Shown one piece after another: positions 45,138-53,445 of a DNA stretch of 64,000 nt; the first letter of the stretch is position 1, and every line of letters starts with the position of its first letter. Made by a program: the position numbers and the translations under genes. The notes under the pieces were generated by a model. That model saw nothing but the letters and a program-made list of their open reading frames with translations, was not told the origin of the DNA and ran no database searches. This DNA is from Thalassospira lucentensis. Its GTDB lineage: Bacteria > Pseudomonadota > Alphaproteobacteria > Rhodospirillales > Thalassospiraceae. The stretch lies in contig NZ_CP136684.1 in assembly GCF_032921865.1 (NCBI RefSeq), positions 7,501-71,500 on the forward strand. Direction: 5' to 3'.

Positions 45138-46279
45138 TGCACGGCCCCTTGGGTACCAGCTTCGGCCTGATTGATCCCGATCCAGCCAAGTGCGACGGCG
45201 GCAAAGGCCGGCAGTTCGCGTTTGTGATGGGTATCCACCTCGACCTCGGTGCTCATGCCAGCCCGCAATTCAGGACCGCCATTTTCTATGTCAACGGCGA
45301 TCCGCACCGGGACCCGTTGCACGACCTTCACCCAGTTGCCCGTCGCATTCTGGGCTGGAATCACCGAAAATTCTGCACCGGTAGCCGGGGCAACCGAATG
45401 AACCACACCGTGCCAGACCTTGCCCGGATAGGCATCGACCGAAATCTCGGCTTCCTGTCCCGGTTCAAGATAAGTCAGATCAACTTCCTTGAAATTGGCA
45501 TCAATCCAGACGGCATCGCTCGAAACAAGGCTCGCCATCGCCTGCCCTGCCTTGGCATAGGCACCTTCTTCGGGTTTGTTGCTGATCACACCGCGGAACG
45601 GGGCGGTAATTTCGGTATGGGCAAGATCAAGTTCGGCCTGATCAAGCGCGTATTTGGCCTGCTGATATTGCGGCAAATCCGTAATCGGTGTGTCGTAATT
45701 TCCGCCGAGCTTCGCCAATGTGGTTTTCATCGCCCGTTGATCAAGGACGATGCGCTGCTTTGCTGCCAAAAGCGCATTTTGGGCTTCATCGAAGGATGCC
45801 TGCGACGCGACATTGCTTTTGCGCAATGCCGCCTGCCGGTCATATTTCTTTTTGGCAAAATCCAGATTGATCTTCGCCAGTTCAAGACTGCCCTGAAGCT
45901 CTTCATAGCTTTGCTTCAGCGCCTCGATCTCCTGCGCAGTGGCGGCAAGGTTGGCATGTGCACGTTCAACTGCAATCTGATAGGGGCGCGGATCAATGCG
46001 AAACAAGACGTCTCCCTTTTCCACCCGCTGGTTTTCATGGATCAGGATTTCGCTGATCGGTCCGTCAATCTGCGGACTGATCGCAACCATATCGGCATGG
46101 ATATAGGCGTTTTCCGTGCCGACAAACCGCCCGCCGGAATAATACCAGTATGCCCCGCCGACAATCACCGCAAGTGGTCCGGCCAGAAGCAATACGGGAC
46201 GCAACCAGTGTTTCTTGCGTTTGGCAACATTGTGTCCGTTACCGGCAGATGCGCCAGCATTTTCATTTTTCTCGGTCAT
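45134..46279 (-). CDS. HlyD-family membrane fusion protein (EmrA-like)
   Basis: 381 residues. One N-terminal membrane anchor (about 27-47), a lipoyl-like half motif (ISPQIDGPISEILIHENQRVEKGDVLFRIDP), a long alpha-helical hairpin at about 100-200, the second lipoyl half (EITAPFRGVISN) and a beta-barrel region. It links the EmrB-like pump to an outer membrane channel; no TolC-type gene is nearby. It is 16 bases after the marR-like gene. Confidence 0.9.
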   Translation of the reverse strand: MTEKNENAGASAGNGHNVAKRKKHWLRPVLLLAGPLAVIVGGAYWYYSGGRFVGTENAYIHADMVAISPQIDGPISEILIHENQRVEKGDVLFRIDPRPYQIAVERAHANLAATAQEIEALKQSYEELQGSLELAKINLDFAKKKYDRQAALRKSNVASQASFDEAQNALLAAKQRIVLDQRAMKTTLAKLGGNYDTPITDLPQYQQAKYALDQAELDLAHTEITAPFRGVISNKPEEGAYAKAGQAMASLVSSDAVWIDANFKEVDLTYLEPGQEAEISVDAYPGKVWHGVVHSVAPATGAEFSVIPAQNATGNWVKVVQRVPVRIAVDIENGGPELRAGMSTEVEVDTHHKRELPAFAAVALGWIGINQAEAGTQGAVQ

Positions 46280-46295
46280 GATACAGGGCCTTGCT

Positions 46296-46790
46296 TCAGT
46301 CTTTTGACTTTTTCGTTTTGGCAGGGGCGCTTTCGGGCGTTTTCTGTGGCGGTTCGGCCGCCATCAGGTTTTCATGCATCTTTCCAAGAACGGAAATCAG
46401 CATTTCCTGCATTTCCGGCGTGATACCGATCATCGCCTCTTCGCGGGCAGATGCCGCAACAACCATGATCCGTTCCAGCAACTCGGTTGCCTTTGCGGTT
46501 ACATAAAGCTGCACCGCACGACGATCATCGGGGTCCGGACGGCGTTCAACCAGCCCTTCCTCAACCAGCTTGTCGATCAGACGCGCCGTCGTGATGGGCT
46601 GGATTTCGAGCATTTCTGCCAAGGCGACCTGCCGGATGCCTTCCTTGCGCGCGACATAGGCCATGGCCTGCATCTGCGCCTGCGTCAGGCCGAAATCACC
46701 AGCATGACGCATGAAATTACGCCGCATCAGGCGGGTCACGTCCTTCATCAGGAAGCCGATATTCTGTTTTGGATCGCTAAAAGACGCCAA
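46296..46790 (-). CDS. MarR-family transcriptional regulator
   Basis: About 164 residues. The winged helix is typical (LTQAQMQAMAYVARKEGIRQVALAEML, then TTARLIDKLVEEGLVERRPDPDDRR). The tail is Lys/Pro-rich. The start is probably the TTG at 46790, since AGAGG lies six bases before it; upstream residues in the open frame are hydrophobic and unlike the family. It heads the emrAB-like operon and probably represses it, releasing on binding a phenolic or drug ligand. Confidence 0.85.
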   Translation of the reverse strand: MASFSDPKQNIGFLMKDVTRLMRRNFMRHAGDFGLTQAQMQAMAYVARKEGIRQVALAEMLEIQPITTARLIDKLVEEGLVERRPDPDDRRAVQLYVTAKATELLERIMVVAASAREEAMIGITPEMQEMLISVLGKMHENLMAAEPPQKTPESAPAKTKKSKD

Positions 46791-46817
46791 TGGGTGCCTC
46801 TGCCAAAGTAGATTGGT

Positions 46818-46844
46818 TGATATATAGTAAGTAATATATATTAA
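46818..46844. promoter_or_regulatory. AT-rich imperfect palindrome, possible MarR operator/promoter
   Basis: TATATAGTAA-GTAATATATA is an imperfect inverted repeat just upstream of the marR-like TTG start. Its position suits autorepression; the sequence is low in complexity, so it may simply be the promoter. Confidence 0.35.
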
Positions 46845-47061
46845 ATTCACAAATGACCACAAGTCATATAATTTCACATCCCTTATGCAAGCCATTCATG
46901 GCTGCCGGCCATCGGGTCTGCTTTGCAATTACTGTGAAATGTGCGATTTTGATCGGCAAGCGTTGTGCGATTGTGATATGACACGCGCAAATTCACCGCC
47001 GGATCATTGAATTCCGACGGACAGAGAGATTCCCGTACCCAAAAGAAAAGACCCGCAAGTG

Positions 47062-48708
47062 ATGAGTAATCAATCGCGTCGTTCCGAATTGCTGATGCCC
47101 GCTGGCTCGCTCGAAAAACTGAAAGTCGCCGTCCTTTATGGGGCTGACGCGGTTTATATGGGCACGCCGGACCTGTCGCTTCGGGTCAAAAGCCAGATGT
47201 CGCTTGAAGATGTGGTCGAAGGGATCGAATTTGCCCATGAACATGGCGTTCGCGTTTATCTGACGCTGAACCTGTTCTCGCATAACAAGGATATCGACAA
47301 GCTACCGGAATATGTCGACACCGTGCGCAAGGTCCGCCCGGACGGGCTGATCGTTGCCGATCCCGGTGTTTTCATGTTTGTCCGTGAACATGCCCCGGAA
47401 CTTGACCTGCATGTTTCGACACAGGCCAATGTCTGTTCGTGGCAGTCGGTCAAATTCTGGCAAAGCATCGGCGCCAAACTGGTCGTTCTGGGACGCGAGG
47501 TTTCCTACGAGGAACTGACCGAAATCCGCGCCAAATGCCAGGACATCAAGATCGAGGCCTTCGTGCATGGCTCGATGTGCATGACCTATTCCGGGCGCTG
47601 CCTGTTGTCGAACTTCATGGCCGAACGCGGCGCCAATCAGGGGGCATGTGCCAATTCGTGCCGCTGGAAATACAAAGTCCACATGAAGCTCAAGGACGGC
47701 ACGATCAAGGAACTCAAACTGACCGAGGAAAACCTCGAAATGTTTGACTTCTTCCTTGAAGAAGACATGCGCCCGGGCGAGCTGATGGAAATTCAGGAAG
47801 ACGAACGTGGTTCCTACATCCTGAATTCGCGCGATCTTTGCATCATGCCGAAGCTTGAAGATTACCTGAAAATAGGTGTCGACAGCCTCAAGGTCGAAGG
47901 CCGCGGCAAAAGCCCCTATTACGCAGGGTTGGTGGCACGTGCCTATCGCATGGCAATTGATGACTGGTACAAGGACCCGGAAAACTGGTCTGCCGAAGAA
48001 TATATGAAGGAACTGGCGACCATCCCGAACCGTGGCTATACGCTGGCGTTCCATGATGGCCGTCTGACCAATTATGCACATGGCTATGACAGCAATACCA
48101 ATGTGTCCGATTGGGAATTTGCCGGGATGATCGAGGAAGTCGAAGACGATGCCTTCATTATGTCGGTCAAAAACCGCATGCTGCCCGGTGACGTCATTGA
48201 AATCGTCCCACCGCGTTCACGCCAGACCATTTTCATCCGCATGTATGAATTCATTGATGCTGCCACCGGTAAGGTCGGCGAAGCGGTTCATGCCAACACC
48301 CATCCGCGCATCCGTCTTCCATTCTCCCTGTTTGAACAGGAAGATCCGGAATTCCTGAAGCGTGAAATCCTGCCGATGACCATCGTGCGCAAGGAAAAGG
48401 CCCTGTCCGAAGACGAATGGCAACGCCTGAAACTTGATCAGGAAGGCCACAAGATCGAGATGGGCAAAGGCAATGAAGAACGCTATGACGCCAAACGCGA
48501 AGCGCTTCAGACCGCCCTTGATGACCGCCAGAAAGAACGGTCTTTCCGCACACCTCGCGTCGGCACCAAAGGATGCTGCGGCCGTGGCTGTAACGGCTGC
48601 CTGATCTTCTGGCACGATGAAAGCTACGCCAAAGCCCGCGAAATCCTTGCCAAACGCAAACAGGGGGAAATGCTGGAAAAAGACGGCAAGACGATTGCCG
48701 CTGAATAG
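47062..48708 (+). CDS. U32 peptidase family protein (TrhP/YegQ-like) with Cys-rich C-terminal extension
   Basis: About 548 residues. Residues 1-435 follow E. coli YegQ (TrhP), the U32 protein needed for prephenate-dependent 5-hydroxyuridine formation in tRNA: ELLMPAGSLEKLKVAVLYGADAVYMG, FVHGSMCMTYSGRCLLSNFM, RGANQGACANSCRWKY, and SLKVEGRGKSPYYAG. YegQ is about 450 residues, so there is an extra tail of about 90 residues, highly charged and containing GTKGCCGRGCNGCLIFWHDESYAKAREIL. The four Cys of CCGRGCNGC may hold a metal or Fe-S cluster. It starts at an ATG directly after an in-frame GTG (47059). Confidence 0.85.
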   Translation: MSNQSRRSELLMPAGSLEKLKVAVLYGADAVYMGTPDLSLRVKSQMSLEDVVEGIEFAHEHGVRVYLTLNLFSHNKDIDKLPEYVDTVRKVRPDGLIVADPGVFMFVREHAPELDLHVSTQANVCSWQSVKFWQSIGAKLVVLGREVSYEELTEIRAKCQDIKIEAFVHGSMCMTYSGRCLLSNFMAERGANQGACANSCRWKYKVHMKLKDGTIKELKLTEENLEMFDFFLEEDMRPGELMEIQEDERGSYILNSRDLCIMPKLEDYLKIGVDSLKVEGRGKSPYYAGLVARAYRMAIDDWYKDPENWSAEEYMKELATIPNRGYTLAFHDGRLTNYAHGYDSNTNVSDWEFAGMIEEVEDDAFIMSVKNRMLPGDVIEIVPPRSRQTIFIRMYEFIDAATGKVGEAVHANTHPRIRLPFSLFEQEDPEFLKREILPMTIVRKEKALSEDEWQRLKLDQEGHKIEMGKGNEERYDAKREALQTALDDRQKERSFRTPRVGTKGCCGRGCNGCLIFWHDESYAKAREILAKRKQGEMLEKDGKTIAAE

Positions 48709-48731
48709 GCATTCACAAAGCCCGGATACAG

Positions 48732-48759
48732 AAACGGCAGCCCAATGTGGCTGCCGTTT
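48732..48759. terminator. bidirectional rho-independent terminator
   Basis: AAACGGCAGCC (48732-48742), loop CAATGT, GGCTGCCGTTT (48749-48759), followed by TCTTTT. It lies between the convergent U32 and DedA genes. Confidence 0.88.
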
Positions 48760-48768
48760 TCTTTTGGG

Positions 48769-49374
48769 CTACTTGATGGCCTTTTCGGCCTGTTGCTCCA
48801 GCTTGTCGATCCGGCGTAGTCCGAACCAGCCAAGCCCGAGAAACACAATCAGCAGGATCGGACTAAGCAGCGTCAGATTGCGTTCCAGCAGTTCCGACAT
48901 CCCCTCGCCCAAGATATATCCAAGTGCAAAGAACGACCCGATCCAAATCAGGATCGATGCGATACTCAGCGGCAGAAACCGCATGAACGACATCGAGCTC
49001 ATTCCGACCGGAAACACACTGATAGAGCGGATGGTGTTGGGATAGCGACAGAGCATGATATAGGCGACGCCATAATGCTCAAACAGGCGCATGGTCTTGC
49101 CCAGCCACTTCGCAAATGACTCTGGCAGCTTTCTGACAATCGCATCGCCATATTTTCGTCCCAGCCAGAACCTCACCATGTCCCCGACAAATGCGCCGGA
49201 AATCATCGCGATCATGGATGGCCCGATCAGAAGACTTTCGGACACGACAAAGATGCCGACAAAAACCGGCAGGATGCTGGCCTTGCTCACGCAATAGGTA
49301 AAGATCAGGCTATAGACCAGTTGCTGGTGATCCTGAATCCAAAGATTGATTGTTTCAAACACGTCCGCACTCAC
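48769..49374 (-). CDS. DedA-family membrane protein
   Basis: 201 residues with about five membrane spans and the DedA/VTT domain: SGAFVGDMVRFWLGRKYG and the conserved amphipathic region LCRYPNTIRSISVFPVGMSSMSF. Members are thought to flip phospholipids or undecaprenyl phosphate and affect membrane integrity; the activity of this one is not known. It is convergent with the U32 gene and stands alone. Confidence 0.85.
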   Translation of the reverse strand: MSADVFETINLWIQDHQQLVYSLIFTYCVSKASILPVFVGIFVVSESLLIGPSMIAMISGAFVGDMVRFWLGRKYGDAIVRKLPESFAKWLGKTMRLFEHYGVAYIMLCRYPNTIRSISVFPVGMSSMSFMRFLPLSIASILIWIGSFFALGYILGEGMSELLERNLTLLSPILLIVFLGLGWFGLRRIDKLEQQAEKAIK

Positions 49375-49454
49375 CTGCCTGTCCGAAAGATAAAAAGTGT
49401 TCTAGATCAGGCTGGCCCCATAAGCGAGTGTGCCGCTTCACACCCTGAATATTA

Positions 49455-49868
49455 TTACGCCATCTCAAACCGGATCGGTTGCGCCCCCTCCCAAAGCGTC
49501 ATCTTGCCGAGCTTTTCAAGGTCATCAAAATTGCTGGTGATCGTGATGAAATGGTTGCCAGCAAGCTGGCCGACTTTCGATGCGAAATGAACACCGCCAT
49601 AGGCCAACAGGATTTCGGTTTCGCTGATACCGCCGGGATACAGGATGATCTGGCCCGGTGCCGGGAAACTGGTGTGGTTTTCATAACCAACGCCGAACTG
49701 ATAATCGCCAAGCGGCATCCATACACCCTCGCCGCTCCAGCGGACATGCACCGCCTTGCTTTCAAACGGCATGCGATCCATGAATGCCTTGCAGGTTTGC
49801 GGCGCCTTGTCGACTTCAAGCACACCATCAAAGGTGAACGGGCCTGCGGTGATTTTAATCTTGGTCAT
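49455..49868 (-). CDS. DUF3830-type (cyclophilin-like fold) protein
   Basis: 137 residues, soluble. It resembles the DUF3830 family (VLEVDKAPQTCKAFMDRMPF, then HVRWSGEGVWMPLGDY and PAPGQIILYPGGISETEILLAYG), small proteins with a cyclophilin-like fold and no assigned enzyme activity, often near catabolic or transporter genes. The start is one of two consecutive ATGs at 49871/49868, eleven bases or less after the stop of the anion permease gene, so the two are translationally coupled. Function unknown. Confidence 0.68.
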   Translation of the reverse strand: MTKIKITAGPFTFDGVLEVDKAPQTCKAFMDRMPFESKAVHVRWSGEGVWMPLGDYQFGVGYENHTSFPAPGQIILYPGGISETEILLAYGGVHFASKVGQLAGNHFITITSNFDDLEKLGKMTLWEGAQPIRFEMA

Positions 49869-49879
49869 CATAAATCCAT

Positions 49880-51106
49880 TCAAACAAACATCATGATCCA
49901 GCCCCACGCAAACGCAAGGCTGATCAGGGTAACCGGGATGCCGACCCGGGCATAATCGCCAAAGCCGATGGTAATACCGGCGGCACGGGCCTGTTCGATC
50001 GCAATGATATTGGCGACCGAACCGACAATTAAAAAGTTGCCCGACAATGTGCTGAAAACTGCAAGTCCGTGCAACAGTTCCGGCGTCCATTCCGGGCCAA
50101 GAGACAGCAACATCATTACCAGCGGCACATTGCCAATCGTGTTACTTCCCACAAGCGAAAGGGTGGCCAGCACCGCCGGGTTATCAATCCGAAGCCCTGA
50201 AAGCGCATCGCGGAAAAAGTTAGCAATCGCATCATCCCCGGCCATTGCCCCGGAAACAATGAACAACCCACAAAACAGGGCCAGCAAATGCCAGTCGACC
50301 CGCCCCAGCACCTGATCAGTACCAAGCCTTCGGCTAAGCAACAGCACAGCCACAATCAGCAATGACCAAAGGGCGCGGTCTTCGACAAAGATAAAGATCG
50401 CAATTACCGCAATTGTCGCTGTCACTGCTTTGATCAGCATCGGGCGGTCAAGCTTGATCGGGCCGCCTTCGTCCAGTGCCGAGCCATCTGGCACCGGATC
50501 AAACGCGGCCCGCGTCATCGGACCATAGGCGATCACGCCATAGACAATCAAAAGTCCAATCAGGGCAGGCACACCGCACGCAAGAAGGAAGGCTGTGAAA
50601 TCAAGTTGCCCGAATTCGGCAATCATAAGGTTCTGCGGATTACCAATCAGGGTCGCGGCCGATCCGGCATTGGCTGCACATGCAACGGCAATCACATAGG
50701 GACGCGGATCAAGACGGCGCGCCATCACGCCCTGTATCAGGATCGGCGTCACCGCCCAGACGACAACATCGTTGGTCATCACCGCCGACAGGCCGCCGCA
50801 AATTGCAATTACCCCCGCCAGAAGCCCGCGCGGGGTCAAATCAAGATGGGTGATCCGGTTGCCGATCCAGTCAAAGAAACCGCTGGCAGCATATTGCGAT
50901 GACAACACCATCAATGTCAGCAAAACCGAAAGTGTCGCGAAATCGACCGATGCGAGTGCCGCGTCCCCGTCAACCGCCCCGCTTAGCAGCAGCACAAGCG
51001 CCCCGATCAGCGCAATCCCCGTGCGATTGATCGCAAGCCCCGGCCAACGCCCCAGCGCCATGCCGATATAGACCCCGCCAAATACGGCAACAACCAGCCA
51101 ATCCAA
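49880..51106 (-). CDS. SLC13/ArsB-type anion permease
   Basis: 408 residues, about 11 membrane spans, ion-transporter superfamily. Two inverted repeats carry paired motifs: AVMTNDVVVWAVTPIL with NAGSAATLIGNPQNLMIA, and SNTIGNVPLVMMLLSL with STLSGNFLIVGSVANIIA. These match ArsB/CitMHS/YbiR-type permeases. The substrate (arsenite, dicarboxylate or another anion) cannot be read. No arsR or arsC is nearby, which argues against arsenic resistance. It is paired with the DUF3830 gene. Confidence 0.8.
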   Translation of the reverse strand: MDWLVVAVFGGVYIGMALGRWPGLAINRTGIALIGALVLLLSGAVDGDAALASVDFATLSVLLTLMVLSSQYAASGFFDWIGNRITHLDLTPRGLLAGVIAICGGLSAVMTNDVVVWAVTPILIQGVMARRLDPRPYVIAVACAANAGSAATLIGNPQNLMIAEFGQLDFTAFLLACGVPALIGLLIVYGVIAYGPMTRAAFDPVPDGSALDEGGPIKLDRPMLIKAVTATIAVIAIFIFVEDRALWSLLIVAVLLLSRRLGTDQVLGRVDWHLLALFCGLFIVSGAMAGDDAIANFFRDALSGLRIDNPAVLATLSLVGSNTIGNVPLVMMLLSLGPEWTPELLHGLAVFSTLSGNFLIVGSVANIIAIEQARAAGITIGFGDYARVGIPVTLISLAFAWGWIMMFV

Positions 51107-51359
51107 TCCGTGCCATCCTGTTTAAATTCGGCGCACAATAGCCGCCTGTTATTTATCGCTACTCTGGTAATCGGACGCGGTCAATCTCATCTCGGGCACC
51201 CTGCGGGATATGCACAAATTGCAATGCCCCATGTTGAAATCCGATAAATCACGTTCTTGCCAATCCAAAAACCGGCCATTCGCGCCATTTTGTGCGAAGC
51301 AACATGAATTGTTCGACGTTTCTGCGGTTGTCTCATGACAAAACGCCATAAAATTTCAC
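51107..51359. other. intergenic DNA upstream of the ODC leader
   Basis: Divergent region between the anion permease and ornithine decarboxylase genes. It must hold promoters for both. I see no convincing -35/-10 pair, repeat or coding frame here. Confidence 0.4.
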
Positions 51360-51705
51360 TTGCACGCGAGGTTCAACAGGCGTACATCGCGACTTGCCCA
51401 AAGTCGCACGTGCCTGTGGTGGTCCTGCTAGATGGAACCCGTAGGACTTACTTAAAGCAACGACGGTGTAGGGCTTTTTTGGTCTCAGGTGGTTGTCCAA
51501 ATACCACCGACACTGAAGAGGCACACCATCATTGCCCTACGTGCGGACGGGAAACTCCCATCCATAGCGAGGCAAAAAGTTTCGCAAGTTCCGGTAGGCA
51601 CCGGAGCTTATCAGCCTGTCGGTAGTCCGCGTTACTGCGCCTCCACCGCGCCTAAACGCATCAGGTACCGCAAGCTGCCATATCGTGGAATGGGAGAACG
51701 CCCCA
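51360..51705 (+). ncRNA. structured 5' leader of ornithine decarboxylase, probable speF leader RNA
   Basis: About 345 bases packed with hairpins: CAGGC/GCCTG enclosing GCGACTT-GCCCA-AAGTCGC (51389-51407); GTCCT/AGGAC (51422-51426, 51443-51447); GTAGGGC (51468-51474) with GCCCTAC (51534-51540) enclosing GGTGGT/ACCACC (51488-51493, 51503-51508); GGGA-AAC-TCCC near 51549; TCCGGT-AGGC-ACCGGA near 51590-51605. A speF leader motif is known upstream of ornithine decarboxylase genes in alphaproteobacteria, and this has the right place and style. The match to the published consensus was not computed. Confidence 0.62.
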
Positions 51706-52839
51706 ATGGCAACGCAGCGTATTATCGATTTTCTCGCCCAGAACCGACCGGAAGGTCCGTGCCTGGTTGTCGACCTTGACGTAGTTCAGCGCAACTACGA
51801 AACCTTCACCCGTGCCCTGCCGGATTCCCGTGTTTTCTATGCGGTCAAGGCAAACCCGGCACCGGAAGTGCTCAGCCTGCTTGCCGATCTTGGCAGCAAC
51901 TTCGACACTGCATCCGTGCCTGAAATCGAAATGGCGATGGCCGCAGGTGCAAGCCCGGAGCGTATTTCGTTTGGCAACACCATCAAAAAGGAACGCGACA
52001 TTGCGCGTGCCTATGCGCTGGGTGTTCGCCTGTTCGCCGTTGATTGCGTAGAAGAAGTCGAAAAGATTGCCCGTGTCGCCCCGGCTTCGCGTGTATTCTG
52101 CCGCATCCTGACCGATGGCGAAGGTGCCGAATGGCCGCTGTCGCGCAAATTCGGTTGCGCGCCGAGCATGGCACTTGAAGTTCTTCAGCATGCCCATCAC
52201 ATGGGTCTGGACGCATACGGCGTTTCCTTCCATGTCGGATCGCAGCAATGCAATCTTGATGCCTGGAACACAGCCCTTGCAGAAGCCTCGTCGATTTTCC
52301 GCACCCTTGCCGAAAAGGGCATTGTCCTTCGCATGGTCAATATGGGTGGCGGTTTCCCGACCCGTTATCTGCGCGACGTTCCGGCAACCGAAGCATACGG
52401 TGCCGCAATCATCGACGCGCTTCACACACATTTCGGCAACCACATGCCCGAAACCATCATCGAACCGGGCCGTGGCATGGTTGGTGATGCCGGTGTGATC
52501 AAAGCCGAAGTCGTTCTGATTTCGCGTAAACATGCCGATGATCCGGTACGTTGGGTTTACCTCGATATCGGTAAATTCGGCGGCCTTGCCGAAACCATGG
52601 ACGAAGCAATCCGTTATCCGATCACCACGATCCATGACGGCGGCGATGTTGCACCGTGCGTTCTTGCCGGTCCGACATGTGATTCGGCCGACGTGCTTTA
52701 CGAAAAGAAACCCTATGATCTGCCGATTGCGCTGACCATCGGTGACGAGGTTCTGATCGAAGCAACCGGTGCCTATACCACCACTTATGCCTCGGTGGCG
52801 TTCAACGGTTTCGCACCGCTGACCGCCTATGTGATCTAG
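51706..52839 (+). CDS. ornithine decarboxylase (fold type III, alanine racemase-like)
   Basis: 377 residues, the length of the rhizobial and other alphaproteobacterial ornithine/lysine decarboxylases of the eukaryote-like class. The PLP lysine is Lys48 in FYAVKANPAPE; the phosphate loop is MGGGFPTRYL; EPGRGMVG follows; the active-site Cys is in AGPTCDSADVLYEK, and the C-terminal GAYTTTYASVAFNGF is typical. It makes putrescine from ornithine. The ATG at 51706 follows GGGAGAACG; the frame opens seven codons earlier. A long structured leader precedes it and a GNAT gene follows by 11 bases. Confidence 0.92.
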   Translation: MATQRIIDFLAQNRPEGPCLVVDLDVVQRNYETFTRALPDSRVFYAVKANPAPEVLSLLADLGSNFDTASVPEIEMAMAAGASPERISFGNTIKKERDIARAYALGVRLFAVDCVEEVEKIARVAPASRVFCRILTDGEGAEWPLSRKFGCAPSMALEVLQHAHHMGLDAYGVSFHVGSQQCNLDAWNTALAEASSIFRTLAEKGIVLRMVNMGGGFPTRYLRDVPATEAYGAAIIDALHTHFGNHMPETIIEPGRGMVGDAGVIKAEVVLISRKHADDPVRWVYLDIGKFGGLAETMDEAIRYPITTIHDGGDVAPCVLAGPTCDSADVLYEKKPYDLPIALTIGDEVLIEATGAYTTTYASVAFNGFAPLTAYVI

Positions 52840-52850
52840 GGATCGCATCG

Positions 52851-53357
52851 ATGATCGTAATTGATCGCGAAAACAGCCTTTCGCACGTCGAACGTGAAAA
52901 GCTGCTTGATCGCGTCATGGGTCCGGCGCGCTTTCAGAAATCGTCTGAATTGCTGCGCCGTGGCCGCCTTCCGGCTGACGGTCTGGCGTTTGTCGCCCAC
53001 GACGGCAAACACATGATCGGTACGGTTCGGTTGTGGAATGTCAAAGCCGGTGACAGCGGGTCTTCGCTGTTGCTGGGGCCGCTTGCGGTTGAAAAGGCCT
53101 ATAGCGGCTCGGGCGTTGGTGCGGGTTTGATGTATGCGGCACTGAATGCCGCACAGTCAACCGGGCACAAGTCGGTTCTGCTGGTCGGCGATCCGGATTA
53201 TTACGCGCGCTTCGGCTTCCATGCGGCCCCTGCCAACGGGCTTTTGATGCCCGGCCATTTTGATCGCCACCGGTTCCTTGGCATCAATCTTGGCAATGGT
53301 GATGCCCTTTCGGGTTCCACGGGCATCCTTCGGGCAACCGGCCAGATGACACATTGA
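52851..53357 (+). CDS. GNAT-family N-acetyltransferase
   Basis: 168 residues, YhbS-like GNAT fold. The acetyl-CoA loop is in LGPLAVEKAYSGSGVGAGLM (the Q/R-x-x-G-x-G/A pattern is altered to SGSGVGAG), and VLLVGDPDYYARFGF is the family's late segment. It is encoded 11 bases after ornithine decarboxylase and shares its transcript, so it might acetylate a polyamine or an ornithine-derived product; that is inference. A strong terminator follows. Confidence 0.82.
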   Translation: MIVIDRENSLSHVEREKLLDRVMGPARFQKSSELLRRGRLPADGLAFVAHDGKHMIGTVRLWNVKAGDSGSSLLLGPLAVEKAYSGSGVGAGLMYAALNAAQSTGHKSVLLVGDPDYYARFGFHAAPANGLLMPGHFDRHRFLGINLGNGDALSGSTGILRATGQMTH

Positions 53358-53393
53358 GTTGGCACATTGATTAAACGACCGTGATCTGATGAA

Positions 53394-53425
53394 AAAAGCC
53401 CCGCAGCAAGTACTGCGGGGCTTTT
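53394..53425. terminator. bidirectional rho-independent terminator
   Basis: AAAAGCCCCGCAG (53394-53406), loop CAAGTA, CTGCGGGGCTTTT (53413-53425). It serves the ODC-GNAT operon and the convergent lipoprotein gene. Confidence 0.92.
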
Positions 53426-53445
53426 CTGTTAGGGACTTTCGGCAA

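Noticed and set aside
45137-46423. 428-residue open frame antisense to the EmrA-like gene
   Set aside because: Shadow frame without start signals; the minus-strand gene is a clear HlyD-family protein.
51335-51625. Open frame inside the ODC leader as a coding gene
   Set aside because: It runs straight through the conserved-looking hairpins, has no ribosome-binding site and no recognisable content.
51661-52848. 395-residue open frame antisense to ornithine decarboxylase
   Set aside because: Mirror of the decarboxylase codons; composition rich in Arg, Cys and His as usual for shadow frames.
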